Source of the DNA: Patagioenas fasciata | Lineage: Eukaryota > Chordata > Aves > Columbiformes > Columbidae | Direction: 5' to 3' | DNA length: 64,000 nt | Assembly (NCBI RefSeq): GCF_037038585.1 | Contig: NC_092525.1 | Span: 19,488,867 to 19,552,866 of the forward strand | Shown: positions 11,138-24,564 of the stretch, one piece after another | Position numbering within the stretch: the stretch's first letter is position 1 | Layout of the letters: every line of letters begins with the position of its first letter | The notes under the pieces: model-generated | The model's database searches: none | What the model was told of the DNA's origin: nothing | The model's input: the letters and a program-made list of their open reading frames with translations, nothing else | Made by a program: the position numbers and the translations under genes

Positions 11138-12962
11138 GTGAGCTGTACATGATGCTGTTGTTTCTCTTCACTGCCAGCTCTTTGATGTATCTGGCAGTGA
11201 CGTTCACTTAATGAAGTGTTTTCTACCTTAGTGAGATCTTTTCATGACATTGCTTGAAAAATCCAGGTTTGCCAATTCCTTTGCTGTGTAAGAAGCTATG
11301 AAGCTTGTTCCACACATTCATTGCCCAACTTCTTCCTGTAGTTTTGAAATGTTCTTGCATTGTACTGTTTGGTAAGCAAGTCCCTGCCGAAGTCAGAGCA
11401 TAGAGCTTGTTCAAGTTGCTTCCATTCCTTGAAAGTAGCCGTACAAACATTTTCTACGCAAATGCAAATTATTAGTCAAGTTTATTCCATCTGGGGTTTG
11501 TATGTGTGCATGTATTCTTGGTTAAGTGTTTTAGCAAGTACTAAAATTCCAGGTATGTTAAAGGGATCAGGAAAATTCATGCCAGTATTAAATGAATATT
11601 TGTGGAGAGTGAATTTTAAGTATGCTGTGGAAAGCCTGTAATGCTTAATGCTGTATTCTTCAGCTAAATGGTTAAATTCTGCCCTAATACCGATTTTGCC
11701 AGGACAGTAGGAATGTAGAAAATAAGTGAGAGTATACTTGTAGTGATGAACCATATGAGAGGATTATTTGGGAAATTATAATAGGCAGTTGAAGTCCTGG
11801 AGATGTTCTAGAGACTTCATTGCTTCCAATAGCAGATGGTTTATGGGGAGAAATAAAGCTAAACCCATTCACTTTTTTCAAGTAGCTCTAGCTACTTGTA
11901 AGATTTGTGTCAGGCTCTGAGTAGAAAATGATCACCACTTCTATTCCAAAGAATAATAATAAAAGCTTGGTAAGAGAAAAGCAATACTGAGGCTTTTTTA
12001 GTGAGCTCAGTAGCTTTAATTTTTATGTGGTTTTTTTGAAGATTTTGTTAAAACTCTGAACTCTTCTGTTGAAGTATGGCAATTAATCTGCAGTGGTTTT
12101 TTGCTTGGTCTTGCTCTTGTCTTTCTCAATCTCACATTTTAGCTGTGCACTTCCGGCTGTTAACCCTGTGAATTTCTTTTGGATGTGAGAAAGCTTGTTT
12201 CCAGTAATCCATAAACCTCCAAAACCACCACAGAGCGGTAAGACCCCACTCACCTCCCGCTTTTAACGTTAAAGAGAAAAGCGTCTTTGTGCTCTTGTGT
12301 GCTGAGGAGTCACAGCTGCTTCACTCCTGACTTAACAGCCTTGGATGGAAGCAGGTAGCCTGTTCCTTGTTGTTGAGGTGTGGGTTTTGTGGATTTTGAT
12401 TATGGTGTTTGTTTGGTGTTGTTGTTGTTGTTGTATTTTTGGGGCTTTTTTTTGCCAATCTTTCAAACCAGGAGGCAGGAATTCCTCCTGAGGAGATGGG
12501 ATAGTCGGTGGTTTCTTAAGAGCCCCAAGCTATCCTCGTTATCTGATATGGGATGGCAGTACAGGGATGTAGAGGCATAAAACCTTTCTGGGGCAGGCAG
12601 ATTAAGAAAGCTTTTCATTCTCACTGAAGTTAAAGATCAAGGCAGATGAACTACAGAGCATGTTATCTCCTTACAGTTTTACTCAATGTATTTTATCAGC
12701 AGTATGATGGGAAGAAATATTAAACCTTTTCTTCTCACTGCTTTGGTTCATGGTGGCAGGTCAAAAATGTTATGGCTCACCCAGTAGTTTGAATAATTTC
12801 CTCAAGTTTTAGTCTTGCAAGTTGGACTCCTTATCCTTTGAAGTACAAGCTTTTCATCAGAGGACTGGCAATGGTTACTTGTGCCAGTTAGACTCCAGGG
12901 AGTCCTGCTGAGCTCAAAATAGGGACTTGCACAGCTTTTGGATCTGCTCACGTGCATTTCAG
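11138..12962. other. Intron, FREM1-like locus
   Basis: No recognised exon or interspersed repeat. A short GTT run lies at about 12417-12434, followed by a T-rich stretch. Confidence 0.45.
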
Positions 12963-13045
12963 GCTTTTAAATCTGCAGGGCAGAACCTGGAGGGAGAAAG
13001 ATTCCTCCTATTCCGAAAGCCCAGGCACACTCGGTTGGCATCAGG
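12963..13045 (+). pseudogene. FREM1: Tentative FREM1 exon remnant
   Basis: After CTCACGTGCATTTCAG the frame reads AFKSAGQNLEGERFLLFRK and then a TRLAS block. The recalled FREM1 piece expected between the neighbours has LKVTEGGQSIISTEHILIS followed by TKLDN. Spacing and a few residues agree; the rest does not, and no donor is evident. Listed because it fills the expected slot. Confidence 0.28.
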
Positions 13046-14071
13046 GGGACCTCATCCAGCCCAGCCAGTAGGACCATGTGCTGCTGGGGTGGTCAGGTCC
13101 TCGCAGAGTCCCTCTGGCTGCAGCAAAATGAATCCTGCTTCATGCTCCTGTAAGGATCTGAAATTCTTTTCTAATGAAGAAACCTCCTCTGCTGTGGTTC
13201 ATTGATCTGCGTGGACTTGCCATGGTGGAAGGAGCTTTGTTTGCAGGATTTAAAACCCGCGGCTGAATTTGGGTTCTTCCTCTAAAATTGCCCTTCACTG
13301 ATTACTACCCAGACTTTCAAAATTAGACAATCTGCTGTGGGATTTTGGGGGAAAGTGGAGCTTATATTTTATCTGTAACTGTGTAATGGTGTCTGATAAT
13401 TCGCATTTTTTTAAAAAACTGTTTTAAGAGGGAAACTTCTGATTTTGTGAGGAGGAATCGTAGCAGGGCAGAAAGAAGGAGGTCGAGGGGGCCAGAGATC
13501 AGGGAAGACCGTGGGATAAACTTTCCTTTCTGTTACCTGCAGGCACATTTAAACCAGCGGTTACTGTATTAAAGAGTTGTGGGGTTTTTTTAACATCTAA
13601 GTTATATGTATAAAAATATGATAAATTTATTCAATCAATTTAACCAGGTGTTTAGAAATAGCACTATGTACTTCTCAAAGGTAGACATGACTCGAGCTTT
13701 TCTCTTGCCATCTCAGCTGGGTGACAACCCGTGTGGTCAGGAGATGTGGTTCAGCACAGCCACTCCTCCTCCTGCGGGCAAGGGCTCCCAGGGTTTGATG
13801 GTGTATGATCTTAAGGTTTTTGCCCTCTCCATACCCTCCTGTGGATGCCAGTTATGAAGCCGTGTCCCTTGCCCACCTCCATCTGGCAGAGTAAAGCTGA
13901 GGGATGAAGTCCCCCCATAGTAGGCATTGGTGAAACACCAGTGGGACTGATGATGCTACATCCAGAGTCCAGAGCAATATTTTAAGTGTGAACAGCCAAC
14001 ATGATCAATTGAGAAAGTGGGCAATGCTGGACCTCAGTTCTTCCCTTCCTCCCCTCCCCTCATATTTATAG
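13046..14071. other. Intron, FREM1-like locus
   Basis: No gene or repeat recognised. It ends in a strong pyrimidine tract (CTTCCCTTCCTCCCCTCCCC, then TCATATTTATAG) before the next exon. Confidence 0.5.
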
Positions 14072-14221
14072 GTTTCTAATTTCCGCTGGATAATGAATAT
14101 CACTCTTCATTATAATTATGTTAAAAGGTACCAGCATGATGATTCAGAAACCCTTGAAGATATAGTCATATTTTCAGCAACAGATGGATTTAACACTGCA
14201 GATGGAATGTTAAGAGTGCAG
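14072..14221 (+). pseudogene. FREM1: FREM1 CSPG-repeat exon, open reading frame intact
   Basis: A 150-base exon with a textbook acceptor and a donor (CAG then GTAATA). It is open throughout and in phase 0 at both ends. It reads NFRW, a stretch of extra residues, then RYQHDDSETLEDIVIFSATD and GFNTADGMLRVQ. The RYQHDxSExxxD motif is the hallmark of the CSPG repeat (recalled FREM1 VRYQHDGSEVLQDDLL, then TDGTNS). Between FRW and RYQHD it has about four residues more than human. No stop or frameshift. Typed as pseudogene only because its neighbours on both sides are broken; alone it would be called a functional coding exon. Confidence 0.8.
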
Positions 14222-17115
14222 GTAATAACAAACTCAGCAATGTACTGTACTGAAATATAATTGGAAAGTATTAATCATATATTGGTTACTTCAGTTTCAC
14301 TAAGTAGATGTTTAATTTTCATCAATCTTTTTACCAGATTCCCGGAAAGATTTCTGTGTAGACGGAATGTGGCTTCTAGGTGAAACGATTGCTGAAGATA
14401 TTAATGACCAAGGCCTTGATCTTGCAGGCATGTGCCCATGGCTTACCCAGGCATGAAGAATAAAAATCATTTGTGTTAATAAGGCTGTCAGATCGAGCCC
14501 TATTCATATGGCCCAAGTTTCAGCTGATGACTAGTCAGTAGTAAAACCGAGACCCCTCTCAGCTTGGGGGCTGCTGGAAACCCACAAGCAGGAATGACTG
14601 ACCGCAAGATTTGGGGCAGAACACGGGCAGTTTGAAAAGTCACATTTATAGAGGTGTGAACTATGAGTCGCAGCCTTTGCAGGACAGGGGGTTAACATGT
14701 AGACAGAACTGGGAAAAGCTGGGCTTTTTTGCAATTCCTCGTTATTTTCTCCATGTACAGATCTTTTGAAACTACCTGCTTAGAGGGAAACATCTGCTGC
14801 TCTTTTCATAAACCCTGTCATTTCACTGTTTTGTTTTGTTTTCGTGTGCTTCTGCCTAGAGGTTTGAAGCCTGGGTAATTCAGGGGAGTTTTGCTCTGAG
14901 CAGGCCATGCAGGACCAGAGTAAGCTGTGATGCCTGGTTGTGTACCATGACTCTCATTCTTTTTAATGCTATTTATAACAAGGATTTGATTAGTTAGTAT
15001 CACAAAGTGGTCCATGCTCCAGTGTGCCACCTGGGACATGGGGAGTGCTCTAGGGCAACAATTCCAGCTCTCACAGTCAAAATCTTCATCTGTTTTATGG
15101 CAGGAATATCAAATGTGATTTTTGGTGAAAATGGAAACATTTTTCTTTTGAGTATGTTTCTGTGGATGCTTTGTGTTCACCTTCTTCTCCATGGATTTGG
15201 ATATCTGGAGAAGCTGCATCTCCATTGATTTCCTTAGGAGTTTCCCTTTCCCTGGTGGGATTCCATCTCCATGGTGTGCCATGATGACTATGGACCGATC
15301 AGGCTTGTAAATGACAACATAAACATTCAGTACCTACATTTGAAAGTCCCTGCAATACTTTGGCTGAATTCTTTGGTCTTTTGCTGAACTATGTACATTT
15401 CTAGCTAACTGTAGACCCTGAAAATGTGATGAAAAACTGGCATTCTCTCTGGAAAGTTGACTCTCACTTGATGGCACTATATATTGGCTGTTGGGGACAA
15501 AAAAAAAATAAATCAGTTAATAAAATACAATGTGACTGGAAATAAAATTGGGCATGACTGGAAACCACAGGTGAATATGCTTAATAATGCAAAATTAGTG
15601 TGCTGTCTACTTTCTGACAGATGTTTGTACCCCAGAGAGATACAAATAGGTACTGATCAATTGACAGTGATAATCAAATAAGGATCTGTGTTTATAGGTG
15701 ACTAAAAGTATGGTGTCTTGTTCAGGGTACCAGTCAGGATTATTTGTTTTTAACGTGAGTTTCTCCATTGCTGTTGTGGGAAGTGGGTACCTTGTTTCTA
15801 GAATGTGAAGACAAATAGTATTTTTGCTTAATTTTCACTTACCATTGGAAATAATCTCTCTGTTCCTATTCTATCCAGATTATGTGGGTGAGCAGCAAGC
15901 CCCCAGGGCTGCAGTAGGGATTGCACACACTGGTAGGACAGACTTCTCATCTTTCTGGCATTATTTTAACCTTCCTTCTCTCTCTCTCTTTTTTTCTCCT
16001 TATTTATGAAAATTAATAAAATCAAAAGTGATTTAAATTGTCAGACATCTTAGTTTTTATGTAAATTGTATGTTTTAAACTTGTTCTGCATTTGTAGAAC
16101 ATAGTTATGTTGTTTGGGTGAATTTCAGTCTCGCTGTTCACCGGCAGGACAGGGCATTTGTTACTTTATTGTGAGGAACAGGCAGGTAATGCACTGAACA
16201 TAGACATAATAGTGTAACTTAATACAAGTCAAGCTAAGTCTGTAGAGAAGATCCTAGGAGACAATAGATCCCCTTTAATAAATCACCTCATGCTTCACTC
16301 TAAAAGGCTGAAACTCCAGCTCAACCAAAGGGGATTGAGCAAGGGATTGTATCTGAAATCACTGGAACCTGTGAAAGCTGCTGAGCCTCTGTTGTCTCCC
16401 TGTTGACATTGAGACTTCTGTCTGTCCCTGTTTGCCATGAATTGTCTCAGGATGTGCTGCTTGATCTTTCCAATGTAGTGATTTTTTGCATTTGTGATTT
16501 GTAACAAAGTGCTTTTGGATAAAAAATGTGATTCAAGCAAAATCACAAACCACTAGCTTTATGAACGCATTTTATTTACTAATTCAAGCTGTGTGAAATT
16601 TGCTAGATATATCACAAAATAAAGGTAAATATGCTTATTTTAGAACTCGATAAATTACTGGCAAAGGAAAAATGCCCTGAGTTAATCAATCTGATGGGTT
16701 TGTCACCATTTGTCCCCAGGGGATTTAGAAGTAGTGGATCATGCTTTAATGCTGCTCTGCTCTCATTGTTTGGAAGAGAGCTGTGTCTCAGCTCCTCATC
16801 AGTGTCTGAACTTGAATGAATCAGCTGTTGAGCTAAAGGAAATGAAATAGAGATTTACATGAAGAAAATGTTCTCTCTGCAGCTGCAGAAGTAGCTATAG
16901 TTGTCAAAAGCTGATTTTTGTCCCTTCAAAGACCTGTATTTTGTGTCACATCATCTTGTTCAATACCTGGACTTTCTATAAAAGGTTGGCCCAAAGTTAC
17001 TGCTTTAATTTTTTTTTTTAATTATTAATGTAAGTTTAATGAAAGATCATCTTCATTTCAATTGAGACTTTTGGCACATTTGGAAAGAAAAGTAAGAATC
17101 AAAGCTACTCTTTTT

Positions 17116-17613
17116 CACAGAATCACAGAATGTTAGGGATTGGAAGGGACCTCAAAAGATCATCCAGTCCAATCCCCCTGCTGGAGCAGGAACACCCAGA
17201 TGAGGTTCCACAGAAAGGTGTTCAGGCAGGTTTTGAATGTCTGCAGAGTAGGAGACTCCACAACCCCCCTGAGCAGCCTGTTCCAGTGTCTGTCACCCTC
17301 ACTGAGAAGAAGTTTCTTCTCAAATTTAAGTGGAACCTCTTCTGTTCCAGTTTGAACCCACTACCCCTTGTCCTATCATTGGTTGTCACCGAGAAGAGCC
17401 TGGCTCCATCCTCGTGACACTCACCCTTTATATATTTATAAAGATTAATGAGGTCACCCCTCAGTCTTCTCCAGGCTAAAGACCCCAGCTCCCCCAGCCT
17501 TTCCTCATAAGGGAGATGCTCCACTCCATCATCTTCGTTGCCCTGTGCTGGACACTCTTCAGCAGTTCCCTGTCCTTCTGGAACTGAGGGGCCCAGAAGT
17601 GGACACAACTGGA
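17116..17613 (-). mobile_element. CR1 LINE, 5'-truncated copy
   Basis: The left edge, ACAGAATCACAGAATGTTAG and on, is the reverse complement of a CR1 3' end, so the element points left. Read on the minus strand it encodes the familiar CR1 ORF2 tail: [16 protein letters not shown], then EDGARLFSV, then the 3' untranslated part. A 128-codon minus frame (17222-17608) is this tail and not a host gene. Only the last roughly 500 bases of the element remain, as is usual for CR1 in bird genomes. It lies in the FREM1-like intron and is inert. Confidence 0.93.
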
Positions 17614-20240
17614 CTCTTTTTAAATGTTGCTTCTATGTCTTCCTTTTTCATTATCACAAACACAGCATTTAGTAGTTTCACAGAGTAATTTAAAAATATA
17701 ATGGGGTTTGGTTTGGTTTTTTTATTTTTATTTTTTTTTTTTATTTTGGGACTTGCAACTCAGTGGCTTGTGTTACAGAAAGGCTTCTGTCTGGTCATAT
17801 GGTTGCATTTACTTACCTTGGTTTTACTGGGTTTGCATGCACAACTGTGCAATGGCATAACGCTGTGCCTTACTGCACAGGCATCCTAAACAAATACTAA
17901 ATAGTCTGGTTTGGGGAGTGATTTCAGACCATTTACATTTCTAGGACTGCACCCCAGACCCCTCTGGCTACTACACTGAATTATGTGGAATAAATTGCTT
18001 CACCTCAGGTTGCCCTGGTGTCCTTGTTGTCTTAGGCAGAATTGTTACTTAAATGTTGTGTTTTTCTGGATAATTTTGTTGCTGTGCAACTTTTCTGACT
18101 TGACTTTGAAACTGTGCTGAAGTACATAAGGGAACATCACACAGTTTCTCCCTGCTTCTCTTGGAAGAGAGAGTGCTTGGAGAAATGAAAGAGCATTAAA
18201 AGACAATCATCTTGTAAAATGCATGCAATATACAGGGAGGAAAAAAGAAACAACTTGTTGGTATTTTGGAGATGCCTTAGCTAGATCTGTCATTTTTCTG
18301 TTCTCTACAGCAGCAACTACTCTACATTACAGCTATCAAACTTATTATCAAACTTTTTCTCAAACTCAGATTATCATTCAAGCTATTGACATGGAGAAGA
18401 ACTCTATTTCAACACATTAATCTTCCAAGTTCAAAACCTGTGAAGAGAACTCCTTTGCCAGCTACTTTCAAAGGTTTTTTTTCCCCACCTGTGAGGCAGC
18501 ATCTTCTGAAATAGGAAAGAGCTTTCCTTGCTGCTTTGCTCTTTCTCTCAGCAGCACTTACTCATCCCATAGACAGAATGGACTTTATAATCACTGCCAG
18601 TGTTGTGCTGTCTAGTGGGTATGGCTTCTGTAGGTAGTTGCCTCCTAGTTGCTCTTAATATGTATCTACTTTAAGATTAGCTGCATCAAGCATTTTTGGA
18701 AGATGAGTCTTTACCTCTTGGATGCTCTAAAACATATTCCATTAGATCCATTTGGTTTTCTTAAAGCTATTTTAAAATTATTATTATTTTCTTAAAGATG
18801 TAGCTGACCTTGGACATGACAAAAAGTCACTTTGGTACAGCATTGAGACCTGCTCAGTTTATAGGACCAAATGCTACATGCAAACATTTTTCCTTACATA
18901 ACTGATACTTGTTATTTTAATACAGTACATTTTTGAAGCTGAACTTTGAAACTGAACTCTATGTAACGCTTGGTGGCACTCCCTAAGTAGAAGCTTTTTA
19001 TTATTTTTAAAGGATTTGTATGCTGTCAGATGAACAGATGCCAACGTGCACCTGTAGTCTGTCTCCACTGGGAACCGCATTTACCACCACTGTTTGGAAC
19101 ATTTTTGAATCAACTTCATGATGAAATAATAGTCTTTTATGTAAAAAAGCTTTAGTAAAAAGCATCTGCTTTCTATGTCTAGTTTTGTTGTGTGTTTTTT
19201 TTTTTCCCTAGTACTAAAAATTGATGTATATCTTTTGACTTGAGAATTTATCTTCAAAATACCAACTTTCTGTGGGCAAAGGAGATGAAGAAGATTTATC
19301 TGAGGACTTGTCAAAATTCTGTCCAGACATGGTGATGACAACTTCTGTGTTTTAGCTACTTATCATAGTTTGTTGATGTTTTAGCTACTCTTGTTTGATA
19401 TTTGTATTCATGTTGTTGAAGTAAATGGCATATTTGGGGTTTATTCCTGGTTTTGCCATTGATTTCCTTTGCAACCTTTGACTTCAATTTTCCAAGACAC
19501 TGACCAATTTTGTGTGCTGTGTTTTAGGAGCTGGTGGGTGAGACTGGAGGGCTGGGGTGAGCAAGGCAGCTTGGAGACCCTGTAGCCTTAACTCTGAGGT
19601 GCTTAGTGCTCATATCTCCAATCAGGCATGAATTTCCAGCATGAATTAAATTGTAGCTGTTGGAGAGGCATCATCTGGATGTGCAAGATCCAAAGTCAAA
19701 CCAAAACAGGCGCAGAGAATTTTAACAGCGTGACCGGGAGAATGGAGGATCTGTTATGTTGCATCCCTGCCCATTGATAACCAGTGGCCCAAGATTCATG
19801 TGGATACCTTGCGTAACATGATTATACTTTCATGTGTAATTTGGATTACCACTTGTGTATATATACTTTTAAGTCTGTCTTTAAGTCTGCATTGTTTTGG
19901 GCCAGACTGCAGAGCCAGGACTAATCCTGGGTTGAATTAGAATCACCCTGTTTTCCCCGGTTGTAAAACCCACTGTTTAGCAGGTGGGACTGTCGCACTC
20001 TCACAAGCTGGGTTGCATGGGAGCCAGCAGCAACACTCTGCTTTTCTGGAGATGAGTCATGCTGTTCCAAACTATTTGGCCAATCAGTAGACTGAGATCT
20101 GCTGCTTTACAGACAACATATAGTATTTGCTTTGCCTTTGTGCGCTACTTTCCATTTTGGATCCTTTGCCATTAGGATTTGAAGCGTATAGACTGCATCT
20201 AATCCAATCTTGGCAATGCTTGCAATGCTGACAGCTTAAA

Positions 20241-20269
20241 GAAAACACTTAATTTGACTAAGTGTTTTC
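20241..20269. repeat. Perfect inverted repeat (11-bp arms, 7-base loop)
   Basis: The left arm GAAAACACTTA (20241-20251) is the exact reverse complement of TAAGTGTTTTC (20259-20269), with loop ATTTGAC. No longer flanking homology or element was recognised. Confidence 0.8.
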
Positions 20270-22290
20270 AGTTTACTTCTCAAAATATTTGATATCATTA
20301 AAGCCAGAGTACCCCTGCACTGCCATACACACAGTGCTGACCTGCTTTAGCAATTTAATTACAATTTGTGTGATCCTACAGTCTTTGCTTATGCTGCAGG
20401 CTGAAGGAGTTTACCTGGTTAAGTCTGGGCTCCATGTTTAAGAATAATTTTTCTGGTTTGATGGTTTTTAATGTGACTTTTAAAAAAGCTCTCGGAGTGA
20501 AAATGGGGAATACTTGGGATCTGGTGTGTTGTTTTGCAGTGGGCAGGGTAGTTTGCTGAGCTCCTCATACAGGTGCTTTTCTGCTGTAATGCTGCTTGAG
20601 CCCACGGTGCTTGTAGCTATTTGTGTTCATTGCCACATGGCAGAGGTGAGGCACCACAGAGGGATGTAGAGCAGCTCTGGAAGTGCCCTGATGAGCTCAG
20701 GGAGTCACACACAGTGGTTTGGTAGCACTGGAGCATTCCGGTGCTGATGGGATCACAGGTTGCATCCCCATCCTTTGCACGATATGGTCATGGCTGAGGA
20801 CAAACCCCTCTGTGGTGGCACCTCACCCTTCCCCTTCTGCAGCGCAACAGGAACAAATGTAATCTGGGTTTACTGTCATGGCAAAACCCAGACACTGAGC
20901 AGGATGGAAGAGAATAGAAAAAAGCATAAATGAGAATAGGAATGGACCAAATGAATTTGTCAGTGGAAGTGGTATCGTGTTATGCTGATGTGAAGCAAGT
21001 GTAGTTGCAAATGCCGTAAGAGATAACACTGAGGCAGCAAAAGCGTCAGCATCAGATAATGAACAGTAAATATACCAGGAGCTCCTGCGTGGCTGTACAC
21101 CTTTACTAGTTCATGCTGCTGTGTCCCTTCTGCCAGTGCAGGTCACAACAGCTCATTCAGCTGCTGCACCTGAAATCTGGGGAGATGTCAAGAAGCTTCC
21201 AACATTCTAGATGTCTTATTGACCTGGTTTGTTACTTGGATTCATGTTTAGTGTGGTTAATGATTCAAAAATTACATAATAGTTATCTAATACCAATTTC
21301 TCACCAAAACTGCATTTAAAAAAATCCCATTATAAATGGTTGATTTTGAATGGCTGGGTATGACTGGGTGATTCAAAATTGTGGTTCCGTAGCACTGGAG
21401 CATCTGTCTGTGATGATGAGGCAGCTTGAAATTGCCAGTCATTGAAGGGCAGGTGATACGATCATGCTACAACAACACAGAGCTCGCTTTGGCACATCAA
21501 AGTGATATAATTTTTCCTCTGTGATTTTTTTTTTTTTCACTTTTAAATGGTTTGCTCAAGACTTCCCTTTCGGAGATGTCTGCTCGCAAGTTGTGATACT
21601 GCAGAGAAGGGAAGGTCCGGAGCTGCAGTAGGAGTAAGGAACTTGGAAAATGCAACTGGTGCGGAAGAGTGAACAAGGTCACTGGTGACAGGGCTCTGCT
21701 CCATCTGTGCAGGCATGGTTGTGAGCAGAACCATTCCAGCAACATGGCATTTTGTCACATTATTTCTTTCCTTTTAAAATTCAATAGCTAGTTATTTGCC
21801 TGCCTTTGGTTAGGAGACAAAGCTCCTCTTTGTGCAGCCACAAAATGCAGCTAGCTCATGTAATGGAGAAATGAAATGCAAATTTCTGTGATAAGGCAGG
21901 AATGGTGCTTGTCTGGGGAAGAAGGCAGCATTGTCTGGCCGCAGAAGCAGAAGATGTTTGCCTGGTGCCTCTGATAGTCAACTGCAAAAGGTAGAAGAAA
22001 GTACCATGTGTGGAGTCTTCTGATAGCACTGGCTTTAAAAGTTCCTGTGTCTCCATTTAATCTTTCATAGAACAGAGGCAAAAATTACCCTGCTGTTTTG
22101 TGCAATTCAGCAAAACATTATTACCTGCACTTGTGTTTTTTTGAAGTACACAAGAAGATCCCAGCTGTCTGCACAGAGCAATGTACATTCTAAAGCATTT
22201 TGTAGCATTGGGTCTGAATGATTTGTGAAGGACTTGGAGAAGTTAAAGTGGGGATCATTACTGAAATTACTGAGTAAGAAACTCTTTTAA

Positions 22291-22313
22291 CTATCTTATT
22301 TATTTATTTATTT
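22291..22313. repeat. Short (TTTA)n simple repeat
   Basis: About five copies of TATT/TTTA in an AT-rich intron stretch. Confidence 0.8.
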
Positions 22314-23335
22314 AAAATCCATTTTCAAGGAAGCGGGAATTTTTTCATGAAGTGTTTATATTTTTCTGGTTTTGTTCAGGTGAGGTACAGAGTAAATGAC
22401 TAGTTACAAAATAGTCAAGTAAAAGCAAACTAATGCTGGAGCAAAGGCAAACCTTTGAGATCTCACTCAGGAATTTGTTTGTTCAGTATCAGCACTGTGA
22501 AAAAAGCAACGCTGAAGTGTGTTATGCATATGAAGAGCTACTCAGATTTTAAATTGGTGACACAGCCAGGGGACAGTTTAACCTCTGGCATTAGAACTGG
22601 GCAAGGATATGAGCCAGTGCAGTAGTGCTAATTAACGCACCCTGAGGGGACACAACAGGGCATTGGCCCTGTACACCTGAGACATACTTCTGTCAGTGCT
22701 GAGGTGCCAATTAATGTTCTCTCATAAAAATAACCCCTAATAAAAAAAAAAAGTGAAATTCCAAGTAATATAGCTAAAACAATATTTAGACATAAAATAA
22801 TAAAGTGGATTCAGTAGTGCATCTCTAGTTCCTTATTACAGGAAAGGATGAGTTTTGCTGTAGCTGCTGTTACTGAGATGCACAAGCTTGTGAACCTCAC
22901 TTGCCCTACCTGGGCTGAGAGCTGACAGTACTCACGCCCATCATCTCAAGGCAATCTCCAGTGGAGAGCAAGGATGAACATTGCAGGGCCACCACATCTG
23001 CAGCAAGCATGGGCTTAGCTGGGAAAGGATCCTGCATGCACTAGTGGTTGGACACCAAATAACCCCATTTCAGACTTAACAAGAAGCCAGGAATGGATTT
23101 GTTTCCTGTTCTGGTTTAACATTGGTAGTGCATTGTCCTTTACAAGCTTTCAGTCTCAACAAGTTCAGTATAGAGGTTGACACTCAGCAGTCGTCAAGCT
23201 GAAAACCACTGCATAAGAAATCAGGCTGTTGGGGAAGTATGGCAAGCTCTAGACTTCATCAGTTGACCGTAATAAACAAGGCAAGGAAGCATTTTGTTCA
23301 GACTGGTTAGTCATGTTGTCTGTTTGTCTCAGCAG

Positions 23336-23521
23336 ATTCTTTTGAGGTGAATGGGGGATCTTAAGCATGTATCCATTTGAAATATCTCAAATGTTTCTGA
23401 TGAAGAAGACATCATGGACCTGAACTTCACATCAAAGACAAGCCCTCAGTACAGCTTGCTAGAAAAAGCTCTTCCTTCAGATGACTTCAAAGAGGATCAA
23501 TGCTGGGATCGATACAACTGA
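23336..23521 (+). pseudogene. FREM1: FREM1 CSPG exon remnant with stop and frameshift
   Basis: Follows a good acceptor (CTGTTTGTCTCAGCAG). The early frame gives NGG, TAA at 23362-23364, then LKYL, resembling recalled EGGEVV...SEYIF. From 23396 another frame reads SDEEDIMDLNFTSKTSPQYS and LLEKALPSDDFKED. That aligns well with VDSDNLKLMFVIAREPQHG and VVRRAGVTVDQFSQRD. It ends in TGA at 23519-23521 and no clean donor was found; the trailing sequence is unlike FREM1. Confidence 0.65.
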
Positions 23522-24564
23522 GTATATTCCTTACAGGAAGCTACAGTTTTTCTAAAAAATAATGGTAATAGTGCATGGTTGTATAGGACGCTACTTTATA
23601 ACTACCTAGGTGGTAGGAGAGAGGAGGAACCATTTGGCAAATCAGGCCAGACCAAATGGCATTCACTTGGTTAATCACCAGCTATTAAAATAGCATCAAA
23701 TCATAGCAACCTATTTGTTTATCATTCAGTGCACAATTTTCTGCACAGTATATTCATAACTGCTGTACCCAGGCTAATTTTAAATGAGCCAACAAAACCG
23801 TTTTCCAGCACTCTCCTGGGAAATGGATTTGTGGACTGATGGATCTCTCTGCTTCTGGAGCAAAGCCCCCCACAAAGTCAGAGCTGATGACATTGCTGTT
23901 TAACTTTGAAATAAGTTGATTTGGGCTTTGGACTAATTTTTAAAGCTCTGTGTGGTTTAAATTTCTTGCATTACTCCAAAATTCATTTTACTTCCAGTGC
24001 CTCTGAGTAGACTATATCTACCATGTTCTCTCCATGTGTGAATGTTCAGGTAGCATTGTAAATAGCTTTGTGATTTCTCTTAGAGACAACCTGCAACAGT
24101 TCGCTGGTGGTTCCTCTTGTCACTGTGAATTCAGCAAATGATTAAATTCCTTTTTTTCAACTCAGGAATATAACAGTAACTTCCATCTTGGTCTTCAAAG
24201 TGCTGATCTTCTGTTTCTGAGGACTGATACCTCACTGGTGGAGTAGGAGTCCTTTACAGTTATGGGGAACAGAACAGTAGAGCTTTGGTGTGTGCAGTGA
24301 TTAAATCATTTTAGTTGTGAGGCAAAAAATGGATAAAGGTGCGGTATAATAGCAACGAGTAGACAAGAAGTTCTTCTGTTGTTTGTGTTGCGGTAGAGCT
24401 CAGGAGCCTTTGTGATGGACCTCTGGTCTTAGCAAGAGCTGAGGAATGAGTGGTACCTTTCCAAAATAGCTTTCTCATATAAATAGATGGAGAGCTCACA
24501 ATTTCTCCTTTGGCACTGTTGGTGTCCTCCTAATCCAACTTCCTCACCTTTAACGTATCTGCAG
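23522..24564. other. Intron, FREM1-like locus
   Basis: Nothing recognised. It ends in a long pyrimidine-rich stretch leading to CGTATCTGCAG. Confidence 0.45.

Larger units (their letters stand above)
14222..23335. other. Long intron with a CR1 insertion
   Basis: Nine kilobases without a supported exon. It holds the minus-strand CR1 copy at 17116-17613, a hairpin at 20241-20269 and a TTTA run near 22291-22313. Open frames are all short and unlike known domains. It ends at GTTGTCTGTTTGTCTCAGCAG. Confidence 0.5.

Noticed and set aside
17222-17608. 128-codon minus-strand open frame
   Set aside because: It is the CR1 ORF2 tail plus untranslated region, not a host gene.
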